The translations under genes were made by a program, and so were the position numbers. Shown piece by piece: positions 45,424 to 53,809 of a DNA stretch of 64,000 nt. Each line of letters starts with the position of its first letter. Positions within the stretch are counted from its first letter, which is position 1. Below the pieces are notes generated by a model. That model ran no database searches. It was given only the letters and a program-made list of their open reading frames with translations, and had not been told where the DNA came from. The DNA is from Blastococcus sp. TF02A-30 (GTDB lineage Bacteria > Actinomycetota > Actinomycetes > Mycobacteriales > Geodermatophilaceae): positions 62,001 through 126,000 of the forward strand of contig NZ_QOHJ01000009.1 of the NCBI RefSeq assembly GCF_003319185.1. The letters are read 5' to 3'.

Positions 45424-46463
45424 GCGCGCCGACACCGGTGCTGGAGGTCGAGGACCTCCGGGTGCGGCTGCGCACGCCGCGCGGCCCGGCCGACGTCGTC
45501 AACGGGCTGTCCTACAGCGTCGGGCCGGGGGAGACGGTCGCCGTCGTCGGGGAGTCCGGCAGCGGCAAGAGCGTCTCGGTGCTCGCGCTGCTCGGGCTGC
45601 TGCCGCGGGGCGTGGCGACGGTGACGGGACGCGCCCTGCTGCAGGGCGAGGACCTGCTCACCATGCCGCCCGAGCGGTTGCGGCAGGTGCGCGGACCCGG
45701 TGCCGGCATGGTCTTCCAGGACCCGATGACCTCGCTCAACCCGGTGCTCACCATCGGTCGGCAGCTCGTCGAGGGGCTGCGCGCGCACAGCGACATGGAC
45801 AAGGCCGCCGCCCGCCGGCGCGCCGCCGAGCTGCTCGGCGAGGTCGGCCTGCCCGACCCGGACGGCGCGCTGGACCGCTACCCGCACGAGCTGTCGGGCG
45901 GCATGCGGCAGCGGGTGATCATCGCGATCGCGCTGTCGAACTCACCGGCGCTGCTCATCGCCGACGAGGCGACGACGGCCCTCGACGTCACCGTGCAGGC
46001 GCAGATCATCGACCTGGTCGAGAAGCTGCAGGCCGACCACGGCACCGGCGTCATCTGGATCACCCACGACCTCGGCGTCGTCGCGGGCATCGCCGACCGG
46101 GTGCTGGTCATGTACGGCGGGCGCTGCGTGGAGGACGGCACGGTGGACGACGTCCTCGAGCACCCGGCCCACCCGTACACCCGCGGACTGCTGGGAGCGC
46201 TGCCCGATCTGGCGCAGCCGGCCGTCGACGGCGTCGTCCCCGACCTGGCCACGGTGCCCGGCACCCCGCCGGCGCCGACCGACCTGCCGCCGGGCTGCGT
46301 GTTCTGGCCGCGCTGCCCGGTGCGCGGCGACGCCCGCTGCGAGACCGAGCAGCCGCCGCTGGTCCAGATCGGCCCGTCGTCGGGTGCGCTGCCGCACCGG
46401 GCGGCGACCTGGTGCACGGAGACCTCGGCTCTCGGTACCGAAAGCTCGGGGGAGGCCCGATGA
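45420..46463 (+). CDS. ABC transporter ATP-binding protein (DppD/OppD-like)
   Basis: 347 residues. Walker A GESGSGKS, signature LSGGMRQRVIIAIAL, Walker B LLIADEATTALD, and the D- and H-loops WITHDLG; the C-terminal extension has the oligopeptide-transporter Cys cluster GCVFWPRCPVRGDARCE, which may bind an iron-sulfur cluster. GTG start overlaps the permease stop. The last dozen residues (SALGTESSGEAR) are encoded by a copy of the CTTTCGGTACCGAAAG repeat at 46427, so the C-terminus seems to have been extended by repeat insertion. Confidence 0.93.
   Translation: MSAPTPVLEVEDLRVRLRTPRGPADVVNGLSYSVGPGETVAVVGESGSGKSVSVLALLGLLPRGVATVTGRALLQGEDLLTMPPERLRQVRGPGAGMVFQDPMTSLNPVLTIGRQLVEGLRAHSDMDKAAARRRAAELLGEVGLPDPDGALDRYPHELSGGMRQRVIIAIALSNSPALLIADEATTALDVTVQAQIIDLVEKLQADHGTGVIWITHDLGVVAGIADRVLVMYGGRCVEDGTVDDVLEHPAHPYTRGLLGALPDLAQPAVDGVVPDLATVPGTPPAPTDLPPGCVFWPRCPVRGDARCETEQPPLVQIGPSSGALPHRAATWCTETSALGTESSGEAR
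46427..46447. repeat. Palindromic repeat, CTTTCGGTACCGAAAG family, copy 7, inside a coding end
   Basis: GGCTCTCGGTACCGAAAGCTC: the right arm has the AAA form and the left arm the CTC form. It is translated as part of the C-terminus of the DppD-like protein and is followed 3 bases later by the Shine-Dalgarno of the DppF-like gene. Confidence 0.75.
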
Positions 46464-47494
46464 GCGACGACGTCCTGGTCTCCGCCCGCGGGCTGGAGGT
46501 GCACTTCCCGATCGGCCGCGGTGGGCTGCGGCGCAAGCCGGCCGGCCTGCTGCGCGCCGTGGACGGCGTGGACCTCGACGTGCTGCGCGGCGAGACGCTC
46601 GGCCTGGTCGGGGAGTCCGGCTGCGGGAAGTCCACGCTCGGCAACGCGCTGCTGCGGCTGGTGCCCTCCACCGGCGGCAGCATCACCTTCGACGGCACCG
46701 ACATCACCGGCCTGGAGGGGCGCGGGCTCAAGGAGCTGCGCCGCCGCGCCGGGATGGTGTTCCAGGACCCGTTCGCCTCCCTCGACCCGCGGCGCACCGT
46801 CGCCCAGACCGTCGCCGAGCCGCTGGAGGTGCACGGCCTGCGGAAGGGGCGGGACAAGGCGGCCCGGGTGGCCGAGCTGCTCGAGCTGGTCGGGCTGGAC
46901 CCCGCCGTCGCCGGCCGGTACCCGCACGAGTTCTCCGGCGGGCAGCGGCAGCGGGTGGGCATCGCCCGCGCCCTGGCCGGGGAGCCGGACTTCCTGGTCT
47001 GCGACGAGGCCATCGCCTCCCTCGACGTGAGCGTGCAGGCGCAGGTCCTGAACCTGCTGCGCCGGCTGCAGCGCCGGCTCGGCCTGACGCTGCTGTTCAT
47101 CTCCCACGACCTGTCCGCCGTCCGGCACATCTCCGACCGGATCGCGGTCATGTACCTGGGGCGGATCGTGGAGATCGGGCCGGCGTCCGCGGTGGGCAGC
47201 GATCCGCAGATGCCCTACACGCAGGCGCTGCTCTCCGCGGTGCCGCTGCCGCACCCGGCACTGGAGCGGCAGCGGGAGCGCATCGTGCTGCGCGGCGACG
47301 TCCCCTCTCCGGCCGCCGTCCCCAGCGGTTGCCGGTTCCGCACCCGCTGCCCGTACGTGTTCGAGCCGTGCGACGACGTCGACCCCGCGCTGCAGCCGGC
47401 GGGTGCGCCCGGTCAGCAGGCCGCCTGCCACCTGCACGGCGTCGTCGGCACCCCGGCCACAGCGGACGCCGAAGGCCTCACCGCCCACCCCTGA
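46460..47494 (+). CDS. ABC transporter ATP-binding protein (DppF/OppF-like)
   Basis: 344 residues. Walker A GESGCGKS, Q-loop VFQDPFASLDPR, signature FSGGQRQRVGIARAL, Walker B FLVCDEAIASLD, H-loop FISHDL, and the C-terminal Cys segment GCRFRTRCPYVFEPCDD. It is the partner ATPase of the DppD-like protein. ATG 46460 overlaps the preceding stop (ATGA) and has GGAGG 4 bases upstream. Last gene of the operon, followed by a GATCATCG inverted repeat that may terminate it. Confidence 0.93.
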   Translation: MSDDVLVSARGLEVHFPIGRGGLRRKPAGLLRAVDGVDLDVLRGETLGLVGESGCGKSTLGNALLRLVPSTGGSITFDGTDITGLEGRGLKELRRRAGMVFQDPFASLDPRRTVAQTVAEPLEVHGLRKGRDKAARVAELLELVGLDPAVAGRYPHEFSGGQRQRVGIARALAGEPDFLVCDEAIASLDVSVQAQVLNLLRRLQRRLGLTLLFISHDLSAVRHISDRIAVMYLGRIVEIGPASAVGSDPQMPYTQALLSAVPLPHPALERQRERIVLRGDVPSPAAVPSGCRFRTRCPYVFEPCDDVDPALQPAGAPGQQAACHLHGVVGTPATADAEGLTAHP

Positions 47495-47501
47495 CGCCTG
47501 T

Positions 47502-47575
47502 CCCCGGGTTGATCATCGCCAGACGGTCGGCCGGCACGCCGGTGGGGCGGGCCAGCTGGCGATGATCAACCGGGG
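47502..47575. repeat. GATCATCG inverted repeat, copy C
   Basis: Arms 47502-47522 and 47556-47575 pair over 20 bases with one bulged G; the inner ends are GATCATCGCCAG and CTGGCGATGATC. It is the strongest of the three copies and follows the DppF-like stop by 7 bases. It occupies part of the 323-base gene-free stretch 47495-47817, otherwise holding only the operator-like site at 47667 and promoter. Confidence 0.85.
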
Positions 47576-47666
47576 AAGAGGGCCCGGCGTGTACCGCTCC
47601 TGCGCACGAAAAGTGGCATGTCGACTCGGCGTCCGGAAGCGTGCCGTCACTGACTCGTAAAGATGG

Positions 47667-47687
47667 CAAGGATATTAATCCTTGACA
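47667..47687 (+). promoter_or_regulatory. Operator-like palindrome overlapping a TTGACA -35 box
   Basis: CAAGGAT-ATTA-ATCCTTG (47667-47684) is a perfect 7-base inverted repeat, strikingly AT-rich for this genome. Its right arm ends in the -35 hexamer TTGACA (47682-47687); a weak -10 (CACTGT) lies 18 bases on. It precedes the binding-protein gene by about 130 bases and would be an ideal repressor site for the Liv-type importer, perhaps bound by the FadR-type protein at the end of the island. Confidence 0.6.
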
Positions 47688-47817
47688 CGGGCTCGTGACC
47701 TCCGCCACTGTCTCCCTGGCTGGCCCGACGGTGCGCAACCGGACGGCCCGACAGCTCCAGCAAGTGGTCCGGGAGGCGTGCGCCCCCGGTGGCAACGGTG
47801 CCCAGGAAGAGGAACCC

Positions 47818-49071
47818 ATGACTACGACCCGAACCCTCCGTCGCCGCTCGGTGGCGGGCGTCCTGTCCGTCGCGCTCCTGGGCGCCATGGCGGCCTGCGG
47901 ATCGGACCCGACGTCGTCGGGCGGCGGCTCGGCCGCCGCCGAGGAGGGCCCGATCAAGGTCGGGGTCCCGCTGGGGCTGACCGGCGCGGCGGCCGCCACC
48001 GGGTCGTGGGCCCGCATGGGTGTCGAGCTGGCCGCCGAGGAGATCAACGCCGACGGCGGCATCGACGGCCGCGAGGTCGAGCTGGTCCTCGCCGACACCG
48101 AGCTCAACCCGACGAAGGCCGTGACCGCGGTGAACCGGCTGGTCAGCCAGGAGGACGTCGACCTGGTCATCGGGCCGCTCACCAGCGACGAGTCCCTCGC
48201 GACGCTGCCGATCCTCACCCAGGCCGGCATCCCCAACATCAACGGTTCCGGGAGCGCGATCACCCCGGAGGTGGCCCCGCTGGGCTTCGCCCTGCTGCCC
48301 AACGCCGAGGCCCAGGGCGAGCGCATGGTCGAGGTCGCGGTCGAGGAGTACGGCGCCGAGCGGGTGGCGATCGTGCACTACAACGGCACCCAGGGGAAGG
48401 TCGCCGCGGAGGCCATGGTCGGCGCCCTCGAGGAGCGCGGCATGGAGCCCGCGACCGTCCAGGAGTTCAGCGCGCAGTCGACCGACCTCACGCCGCAGCT
48501 GCTGGAGATCCAGAAGAGCGACGCCGACGTCATCCTCAGCTTCAACCAGACCGGTGCCGACACTGGCCGGCTGATCCTCGGCCTGCGCCAGCTCAACTCC
48601 GACGTCCCGGTCGTGGGCAGCTACGGCTCCACGTTCGCCACCCAGACCAAGGACGTGGCCGGTCCCGACGCCTACAGCAACTTCAAGGCCGTCACCTGGG
48701 GTGCCTTCTCCGCCTGCGACGCGGACTCCGTCCGCCCCGAGGTCACCGACTTCGTGACCGAGGCCGAGGGCATGTTCGGCGACGACCCGGCCTGGGAGTC
48801 CGTGGCCCTGGACTACATGGCCATCTGGCGCGACGCGCTGCACCTCCTGGCCGCCGCGGTCGAGGAGACCGGCTCCACCGACGGCGAGACCGTCACCGAG
48901 TGGCTGGAGACCGAGGCCGTGGACGACGAGGAGTCCCTGGGCCTCGTGCACGAGGGCTTCGCCATGAGCGACGACAACCACTTCCTCATGGACACCAGCT
49001 CGCTGGCGCTGGTCGACCCGGGCACCGACCAGGGCGAGGGCATCTTCACCCGCCTCGACTGCCAGGGCTGA
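47818..49071 (+). CDS. ABC transporter substrate-binding lipoprotein (LivK-type)
   Basis: 417 residues. Signal peptide with lipobox MAAC (Cys27) followed by a Ser/Gly-rich linker. The Peripla_BP_6 core has IKVGVPLGLTGAAAATGSWARMGVELAAEEINADGGIDGREVELVLADTELNPTKAVTAVNRLV, the standard Liv/urea/amide binding-protein start. Such proteins bind amino acids, amides or aromatic acids. As the first gene of the catabolic island, the ligand is more likely the compound degraded downstream. ATG 47818 after AGGAAGAGGAA. Confidence 0.92.
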   Translation: MTTTRTLRRRSVAGVLSVALLGAMAACGSDPTSSGGGSAAAEEGPIKVGVPLGLTGAAAATGSWARMGVELAAEEINADGGIDGREVELVLADTELNPTKAVTAVNRLVSQEDVDLVIGPLTSDESLATLPILTQAGIPNINGSGSAITPEVAPLGFALLPNAEAQGERMVEVAVEEYGAERVAIVHYNGTQGKVAAEAMVGALEERGMEPATVQEFSAQSTDLTPQLLEIQKSDADVILSFNQTGADTGRLILGLRQLNSDVPVVGSYGSTFATQTKDVAGPDAYSNFKAVTWGAFSACDADSVRPEVTDFVTEAEGMFGDDPAWESVALDYMAIWRDALHLLAAAVEETGSTDGETVTEWLETEAVDDEESLGLVHEGFAMSDDNHFLMDTSSLALVDPGTDQGEGIFTRLDCQG

Positions 49072-49101
49072 GACCTCCGGCGCCCGTAGGGGAGGGGAGT
49101 C

Positions 49102-49986
49102 ATGGACGAACTGCTGATCATCCTCGTTCGAGGACTCGGTGCCGGGGCGATCTACTCGCTGATCGCCATCAGCCTGAATGTCATCTACAACGCGACGGGC
49201 GTGCTCAACTTCGCCCAGGGGCAGCTGCTCGTGGTCGCCGGGGTGTTCACCTACCTGTGGCTCCCCGAGGGCGCCGCGGCCGGTGGTCCGTCCTGGCTCC
49301 TGACGCTGCTGGTCGTCACCGTGGTGGTGGCGCTGATCGCCGCGCTGCAGGGCTGGCTGACCCTGCTCCCGATGCGGTCACCGTCGGACCAGCACTCGTG
49401 GATCATCACCACGATCGCGGCCTCGATCGTGCTCGGCGCGATCATGGTCCTGACCATCGGCCCCCGGGTGCTGACGCTGGAGAACCTCTTCGGCCAGTTC
49501 CCGCTCGGCGGCTCCCGGGTGCCCTTCGTCTACCTGGTGGTCATCGCGCTGGCCCTGGTGGTCTACCTGTTCCTCCGCTGCTTCCAGCGGAGGTACCTGG
49601 TCGGCCTTGCGCTGAACGCGCTCTCGCAGGACCTGGAGGCGGCGAAGGCCGGTGGCATCCGGACCATGCCGCTGCAGGTGCTCGCCTTCGCCATCGCCGG
49701 CGCGATCATGGGGCTCACCGGCTTCATCGGCGGCCACGCGATCGGCATCGTCGAGAGCCAGGCCCTCCACTACGTGATCTTCGGCTTCATCGTCGCGGTG
49801 GTGGGCGGGCTCGGGAACAACACCGGCGCGCTCCTGGCCGGCCCCGCCTTCGGCCTGCTCCTGATGTTCGTCTCGTACCAGGCCGGAGGCGCCGCCGAGG
49901 TCCCGCTGGCGCTCGCCGTCATCGTCGTCGTCCTCATGCTCCGCCCCGAGGGCATCTTCGGCCGTCCGCACGCAAGGAGGGTCTGA
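49102..49986 (+). CDS. ABC transporter permease (LivH-type)
   Basis: 294 residues with about eight membrane helices: LLIILVRGLGAGAIYSLIAISLNVIYNATGVLNFAQGQL is the conserved LivH opening. The EAA-like segment is GLALNALSQDLEAAKAGGIRTMPLQVLAFAIAGAIMGLTGFIGG, and VIFGFIVAVVGGLGNNTGALLAGPAFGL is also family-typical. It forms the inner-membrane channel with the LivM part of the next gene. ATG 49102 behind AGGGGAGGGGAG; 30 bases after the binding-protein gene. Confidence 0.93.
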   Translation: MDELLIILVRGLGAGAIYSLIAISLNVIYNATGVLNFAQGQLLVVAGVFTYLWLPEGAAAGGPSWLLTLLVVTVVVALIAALQGWLTLLPMRSPSDQHSWIITTIAASIVLGAIMVLTIGPRVLTLENLFGQFPLGGSRVPFVYLVVIALALVVYLFLRCFQRRYLVGLALNALSQDLEAAKAGGIRTMPLQVLAFAIAGAIMGLTGFIGGHAIGIVESQALHYVIFGFIVAVVGGLGNNTGALLAGPAFGLLLMFVSYQAGGAAEVPLALAVIVVVLMLRPEGIFGRPHARRV

Positions 49987-49987
49987 G

Positions 49988-51793
49988 ATGTCGAACCCCG
50001 TGCTCACGTCGGCGGAGGTCACCGCCCCCGCCGGAAGGCGGAACCTGCTCCGGCCCGACATCCGCCGGGAGGTGGCCCTCGGCATCGGCATCGTCGTCCT
50101 GGCGGTGGCCGTGCCGATCGTCGCGGGGAACGCGTACTGGCTGCAGGCGATCCTGCTCGCCGCCGTGTACGTGGTCGCCGCGTCCGGGCTGAACATCCTG
50201 CGGGCCCAGGCCGAGCAGCTCTCCTTCGGGCAGGGCGCCGTCATGGGCGTCGCGGCCTACATCACCGCGCTGGCCGCCACGGCGTGGGAGCACCCCCTCC
50301 CCGTCGCGGTCCTCCTCGGCTTCCTCGCCGGGATGGCGGCCGGCATGCTCCTCGCCCTGCCCTCCCTGCGCGTCCAGGGCTACTACCTGGGCTTCGTGAC
50401 CATGGCCGGCGCCCTGGCGCTGCCGGAGATCTTCTTCCTCTTCGAGGAGCAGACCCGGGCGGTCACCGGGGTGAACGTCGCCACCTCCGCGATCCGGGAC
50501 GTCGCGTTCTGGCGGACCGAGTGGCTGACCCTGGTGATCCTGCTCTGCGCCGTCGCGGCGCTGGTCGTGGCGGGGCTCATCAAGTCCTCCCGCTTCGGCC
50601 GCCAGCTCAAGGTCGCCGGCACCAGCCCGGAGGCGGCCATGACGCTCGGCCTGCGCCCGGGCCGGCTGCGGCTGCAGGCCTTCGCCATCGCGTCGCTCAT
50701 GGCCTCGGTCGCCGGCGTGCTGTACGTGCTGCTCATCCAGTACGTGGCGCCCGGGTCGTTCACGCTGGCGCTGTCGATCATGCTCTACTTCGTCGTCGTC
50801 ATCGGCGGCGCGGGCACGATCGTCGGCCCCATCCTGGGCGTGGGCGTCCTCTACCTCGTCCCGGACGTGGCGCTGGCCAGCCTGGTCGACTACCGGCTGC
50901 TCATCTACGGGATCACGGCCTTCGTGATCATGTTCCTCATGCCGGACGGCATCGCCGGCGGTCTGCGCCGGGCGATCCACCGGCTGCGGGGACGGACGGC
51001 GCCGGCCGCGACGATCTCGCTGCGCGAGGTGCTCGCCCAGGCGCCGGAGGCCGGCGACGGGGCGACGGCGGCGGCCCGCACCGGTGGGCCCCTGCTCCGC
51101 GCGGAGGGGCTGGCCGCCCGCTTCGGCGAGGTGCAGGCCCTCGACGGGGTCGACCTCGAGATCGGCCGGGGTGAGATCCACGCCATCGTCGGGCCGAACG
51201 GCTCCGGCAAGACCACGTTGCTGAACGCCCTCTCCGGGCTGGTCGCCGTCGACAGCGGCACGGTGCACTTCGACGGCGAGGACGTCTCGTCGACCGGCGC
51301 CAGCGGCCGGGCCCGGCTGGGGCTGGCGCGCACGTTCCAGACCCCGCGGGTCTTCGCGGACATGACGGTCTGGGAGAACGTGGACTGCGGGGCCGACGAC
51401 GGCCGGACGCACTGGTTCGCCGAGGCTCTCGAAGCGGTCCGGGCGGACTGGGACGAGCTCCCGGCGGCCACCCTGCCGCACGGCCAGCGGCGCTTCCTGG
51501 AGGTCGCCCGGGCCCTGCGCCGCGGGCCGGTCCTCATCGCGCTCGACGAACCCGCCGCCGGCCTGTCGGTCGCGGAGCGCAAGGAGTTCAGCGCGCTGCT
51601 GCGCTCCGTCGTCGCGGCCACCGGCGCCTCGGTGCTCATGGTCGAGCACGACCTGGAGCTGGTGTGGGGCACCGCCGACCGCATCTCCGTCGTCGACGCC
51701 GGACGGGTCGTGGTCAGCGGCCCACCGGCCGAGATCCGCCACCTGCCCGAGATCGGCCGCCTCTTCGCGGGAGTGAACCATGTTGCGGGCTGA
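49988..51793 (+). CDS. Fused ABC permease-ATPase (LivM-LivG)
   Basis: 601 residues. Residues about 1-330 are a LivM permease (LQAILLAAVYVVAASGLNILRAQAEQLSFGQGAVMGVAAY, then GTSPEAAMTLGLRPGRLRLQAFAIASLMASVAGVLY). After a short linker, residues about 365-601 are a LivG ATPase: Walker A GPNGSGKT, LARTFQTPRVFADMTVWENVDCG, signature-like LPHGQRRFLEVARAL, Walker B LIALDEPAAGLS and MVEHDLELVW. The signature is degenerate (HGQRR for the SGGQ form), as in other LivG proteins. LivM-LivG fusions exist in actinobacteria. The 3' end overlaps livF by 14 bases. Confidence 0.93.
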   Translation: MSNPVLTSAEVTAPAGRRNLLRPDIRREVALGIGIVVLAVAVPIVAGNAYWLQAILLAAVYVVAASGLNILRAQAEQLSFGQGAVMGVAAYITALAATAWEHPLPVAVLLGFLAGMAAGMLLALPSLRVQGYYLGFVTMAGALALPEIFFLFEEQTRAVTGVNVATSAIRDVAFWRTEWLTLVILLCAVAALVVAGLIKSSRFGRQLKVAGTSPEAAMTLGLRPGRLRLQAFAIASLMASVAGVLYVLLIQYVAPGSFTLALSIMLYFVVVIGGAGTIVGPILGVGVLYLVPDVALASLVDYRLLIYGITAFVIMFLMPDGIAGGLRRAIHRLRGRTAPAATISLREVLAQAPEAGDGATAAARTGGPLLRAEGLAARFGEVQALDGVDLEIGRGEIHAIVGPNGSGKTTLLNALSGLVAVDSGTVHFDGEDVSSTGASGRARLGLARTFQTPRVFADMTVWENVDCGADDGRTHWFAEALEAVRADWDELPAATLPHGQRRFLEVARALRRGPVLIALDEPAAGLSVAERKEFSALLRSVVAATGASVLMVEHDLELVWGTADRISVVDAGRVVVSGPPAEIRHLPEIGRLFAGVNHVAG

Positions 51794-52499
51794 GGGACTG
51801 CACGCCGGCTACGGCCGGATGACCGTCTTCCGGGACGTCACGCTGGAGGTCGCCCCAGGGGAGATCGTCCTGGTGCTGGGCCCGAACGGGGCCGGCAAGA
51901 GCACGCTGCTCAAGGCCCTCTCGGGCCTGCTGCCCCCGCAGCGGGGCACGCTGAGCCTCGGCGGAGAGGACGTCACCGGCCTCGGCGCCGAGAAGCTCTC
52001 CCGACGCGGGGTCCGGCACGTCCTGGAGGGGCACCGGGTCTTCCCGGAGCTCACCGTGCAGGAGAACCTGCGCCTGGGGCAGCTGGCCCGCCCCCGGGGC
52101 CGGCGGCTGCCCGACGGCGAGGTGGTCGACATGGCCGCCCGGACGTTCCCGATACTCGGCGACAAGCGGGCCCAGCTGGCCCGCAGCCTGTCGGGCGGGC
52201 AGCAGCAGATGCTCGCCCTCGTGCAGGCCTGGGCCGCTCGGCCGGACTACCTGCTCTGCGACGAGCCATCCCTCGGGCTGGCGCAGTCGCTGGTGCCGGA
52301 CATCCTGCGGTTCTTCCGCGACCGGGCCGGCGAGGGCATGGGGGTGCTCCTGGTGGAGCAGCTCGTGGACCAGCCGCTGACCATCGCCGACCGGGTGGTG
52401 GTCCTGCGGCAGGGCCGGATCGTCGCCGAGGGCCCGGCCGCCGACTTCACCGACCGCGCGGCGCTCGCCGAGCTGATGCTCGGGCAGGTGTCGGCGTGA
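51780..52499 (+). CDS. ABC transporter ATP-binding protein (LivF-type)
   Basis: 239 residues. Walker A GPNGAGKS, Q-loop region LEGHRVFPELTVQENLRLG, signature LSGGQQQMLALVQAW, Walker B YLLCDEPSLGLAQ, and H-loop replaced by LLVEQLVDQPLTIADRV, as usual for LivF. It pairs with the LivG half of the fusion. The start ATG lies inside the end of the previous gene. There are 154 bases without a gene before the acyl-CoA dehydrogenase that follows. Confidence 0.93.
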   Translation: MLRAEGLHAGYGRMTVFRDVTLEVAPGEIVLVLGPNGAGKSTLLKALSGLLPPQRGTLSLGGEDVTGLGAEKLSRRGVRHVLEGHRVFPELTVQENLRLGQLARPRGRRLPDGEVVDMAARTFPILGDKRAQLARSLSGGQQQMLALVQAWAARPDYLLCDEPSLGLAQSLVPDILRFFRDRAGEGMGVLLVEQLVDQPLTIADRVVVLRQGRIVAEGPAADFTDRAALAELMLGQVSA

Positions 52500-52653
52500 G
52501 GCCCCGGACCGTCCGCCACCCGCACCACCGGTGACCGGCGGGTCGCGGTGGACGGGGCGCCCGCGCTCCGTCCGCCGCCGGCCCCGGTCGCCTGCGCACA
52601 GCTCGACCGCACGGCTCGACGCCGCCGCGCGCCCCAGGAGAGGAACCGACCAG

Positions 52654-53808
52654 ATGGACCTGCGGCTCACACCCGCGCAGACCGACTTCCGCGACGAGAT
52701 CCGCACGTGGCTGGAGGAGAACGTCCCGACGGACAGCTTCCCGCCGCCGTCGACCGAGGAGGGCTTCGCCCGGCACCGCGAGTGGGAGCGCGCCCTGCAC
52801 GGCGCGCGGTTCGCCGCCGTGCACTGGCCGGTCGAGTACGGCGGTCGCGGGATGGACCCGGTCAGCACCGCGATCTTCTACGACGAGTACCTGCGGGCGA
52901 ACGCCCCGGCCCGGCTGAACCGGCTCGCGCTCGGCCTGGCCGGACCGACCCTCATCGAGCTCGGCGACGCCGACCAGCGCAGCCGCTGGCTGCCGAGCAT
53001 GCTCACCTGCGACGACATCTGGTGCCAGGGGTTCAGCGAGCCGGAGGCCGGCAGCGACTTGGCCGGGCTCCGGACCCGCGGCGAGGTCTCCGGTGACACC
53101 GTCCTGGTCAACGGCCAGAAGATCTGGACGTCGCACTCGCGCTTCGCCGACTGGATCTTCGCGCTGGTCCGCACCGATCCGGAGGCGCCCAAGCACAAGG
53201 GCCTCACCTTCCTGATGATCGACCGGCACAGCCCCGGCGTGGAGGTTCGGCCGATCCGCCAGATGAACCACCAGGCCGACTTCGCCGAGCTGTTCTTCAC
53301 CGACGTCGAGGTGCCGGTGGCCAACGTCGTCGGCGGCATCGACAACGGCTGGCGGGTGGCGATGGCCACGCTGACGCACGAGCGCAGCAGCAACCTCAAC
53401 ACCGCGGCGCACTTCCACCAGATCCTGGGCGAGGTGCTCGCGCTCGTGCCGGAGAGCCTGCGGGACGACCCGCTGGTCCGGCTGCAGGTCGCCCGCTTCC
53501 ACGAGGAGATCGAGGCCTACCGCTACATCACCCTGCGCACGCTGAGCTCGCTGTCGGTCGGCAGGCAGCCCGGCCCGCAGTCGGCGATGGGCAAGTTGTG
53601 GTGGTCGGAGATGCAGACCCGGATCCTCGAGTTCGGCCTGCAGATGCTCGGCGAGCGGGCCGAGCTGCTCGAGCCCACCCCGGGGGAGAAGTCGGCGCTG
53701 GTGCAGAGCTACTGGCTCAGCCGCGCCTCCCACATCTACGCGGGGTCGAACGAGATCCAGCGCAACATCATCTCGGAGCGGGTCCTCGGCCTGCCGAAGG
53801 GGAATTGA
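52654..53808 (+). CDS. Acyl-CoA dehydrogenase, large-type subunit of a probable heteromer
   Basis: 384 residues, AGGAGAGGAA before ATG 52654. GFSEPEAGSDLAGLRTRGEV and VLVNGQKIWTSHSRFADWIFALVRTD bind flavin and substrate; the C-terminus has YAGSNEIQRNIISERVLGLPKG. It lacks the RQFG segment that contacts FAD across the dimer, and that segment is present in the next gene. This split is typical of the heteromeric FadE pairs (for example those acting on sterol side chains) that oxidise bulky acyl-CoAs. The two genes are separated by one base. Confidence 0.9.
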   Translation: MDLRLTPAQTDFRDEIRTWLEENVPTDSFPPPSTEEGFARHREWERALHGARFAAVHWPVEYGGRGMDPVSTAIFYDEYLRANAPARLNRLALGLAGPTLIELGDADQRSRWLPSMLTCDDIWCQGFSEPEAGSDLAGLRTRGEVSGDTVLVNGQKIWTSHSRFADWIFALVRTDPEAPKHKGLTFLMIDRHSPGVEVRPIRQMNHQADFAELFFTDVEVPVANVVGGIDNGWRVAMATLTHERSSNLNTAAHFHQILGEVLALVPESLRDDPLVRLQVARFHEEIEAYRYITLRTLSSLSVGRQPGPQSAMGKLWWSEMQTRILEFGLQMLGERAELLEPTPGEKSALVQSYWLSRASHIYAGSNEIQRNIISERVLGLPKGN

Positions 53809-53809
53809 G

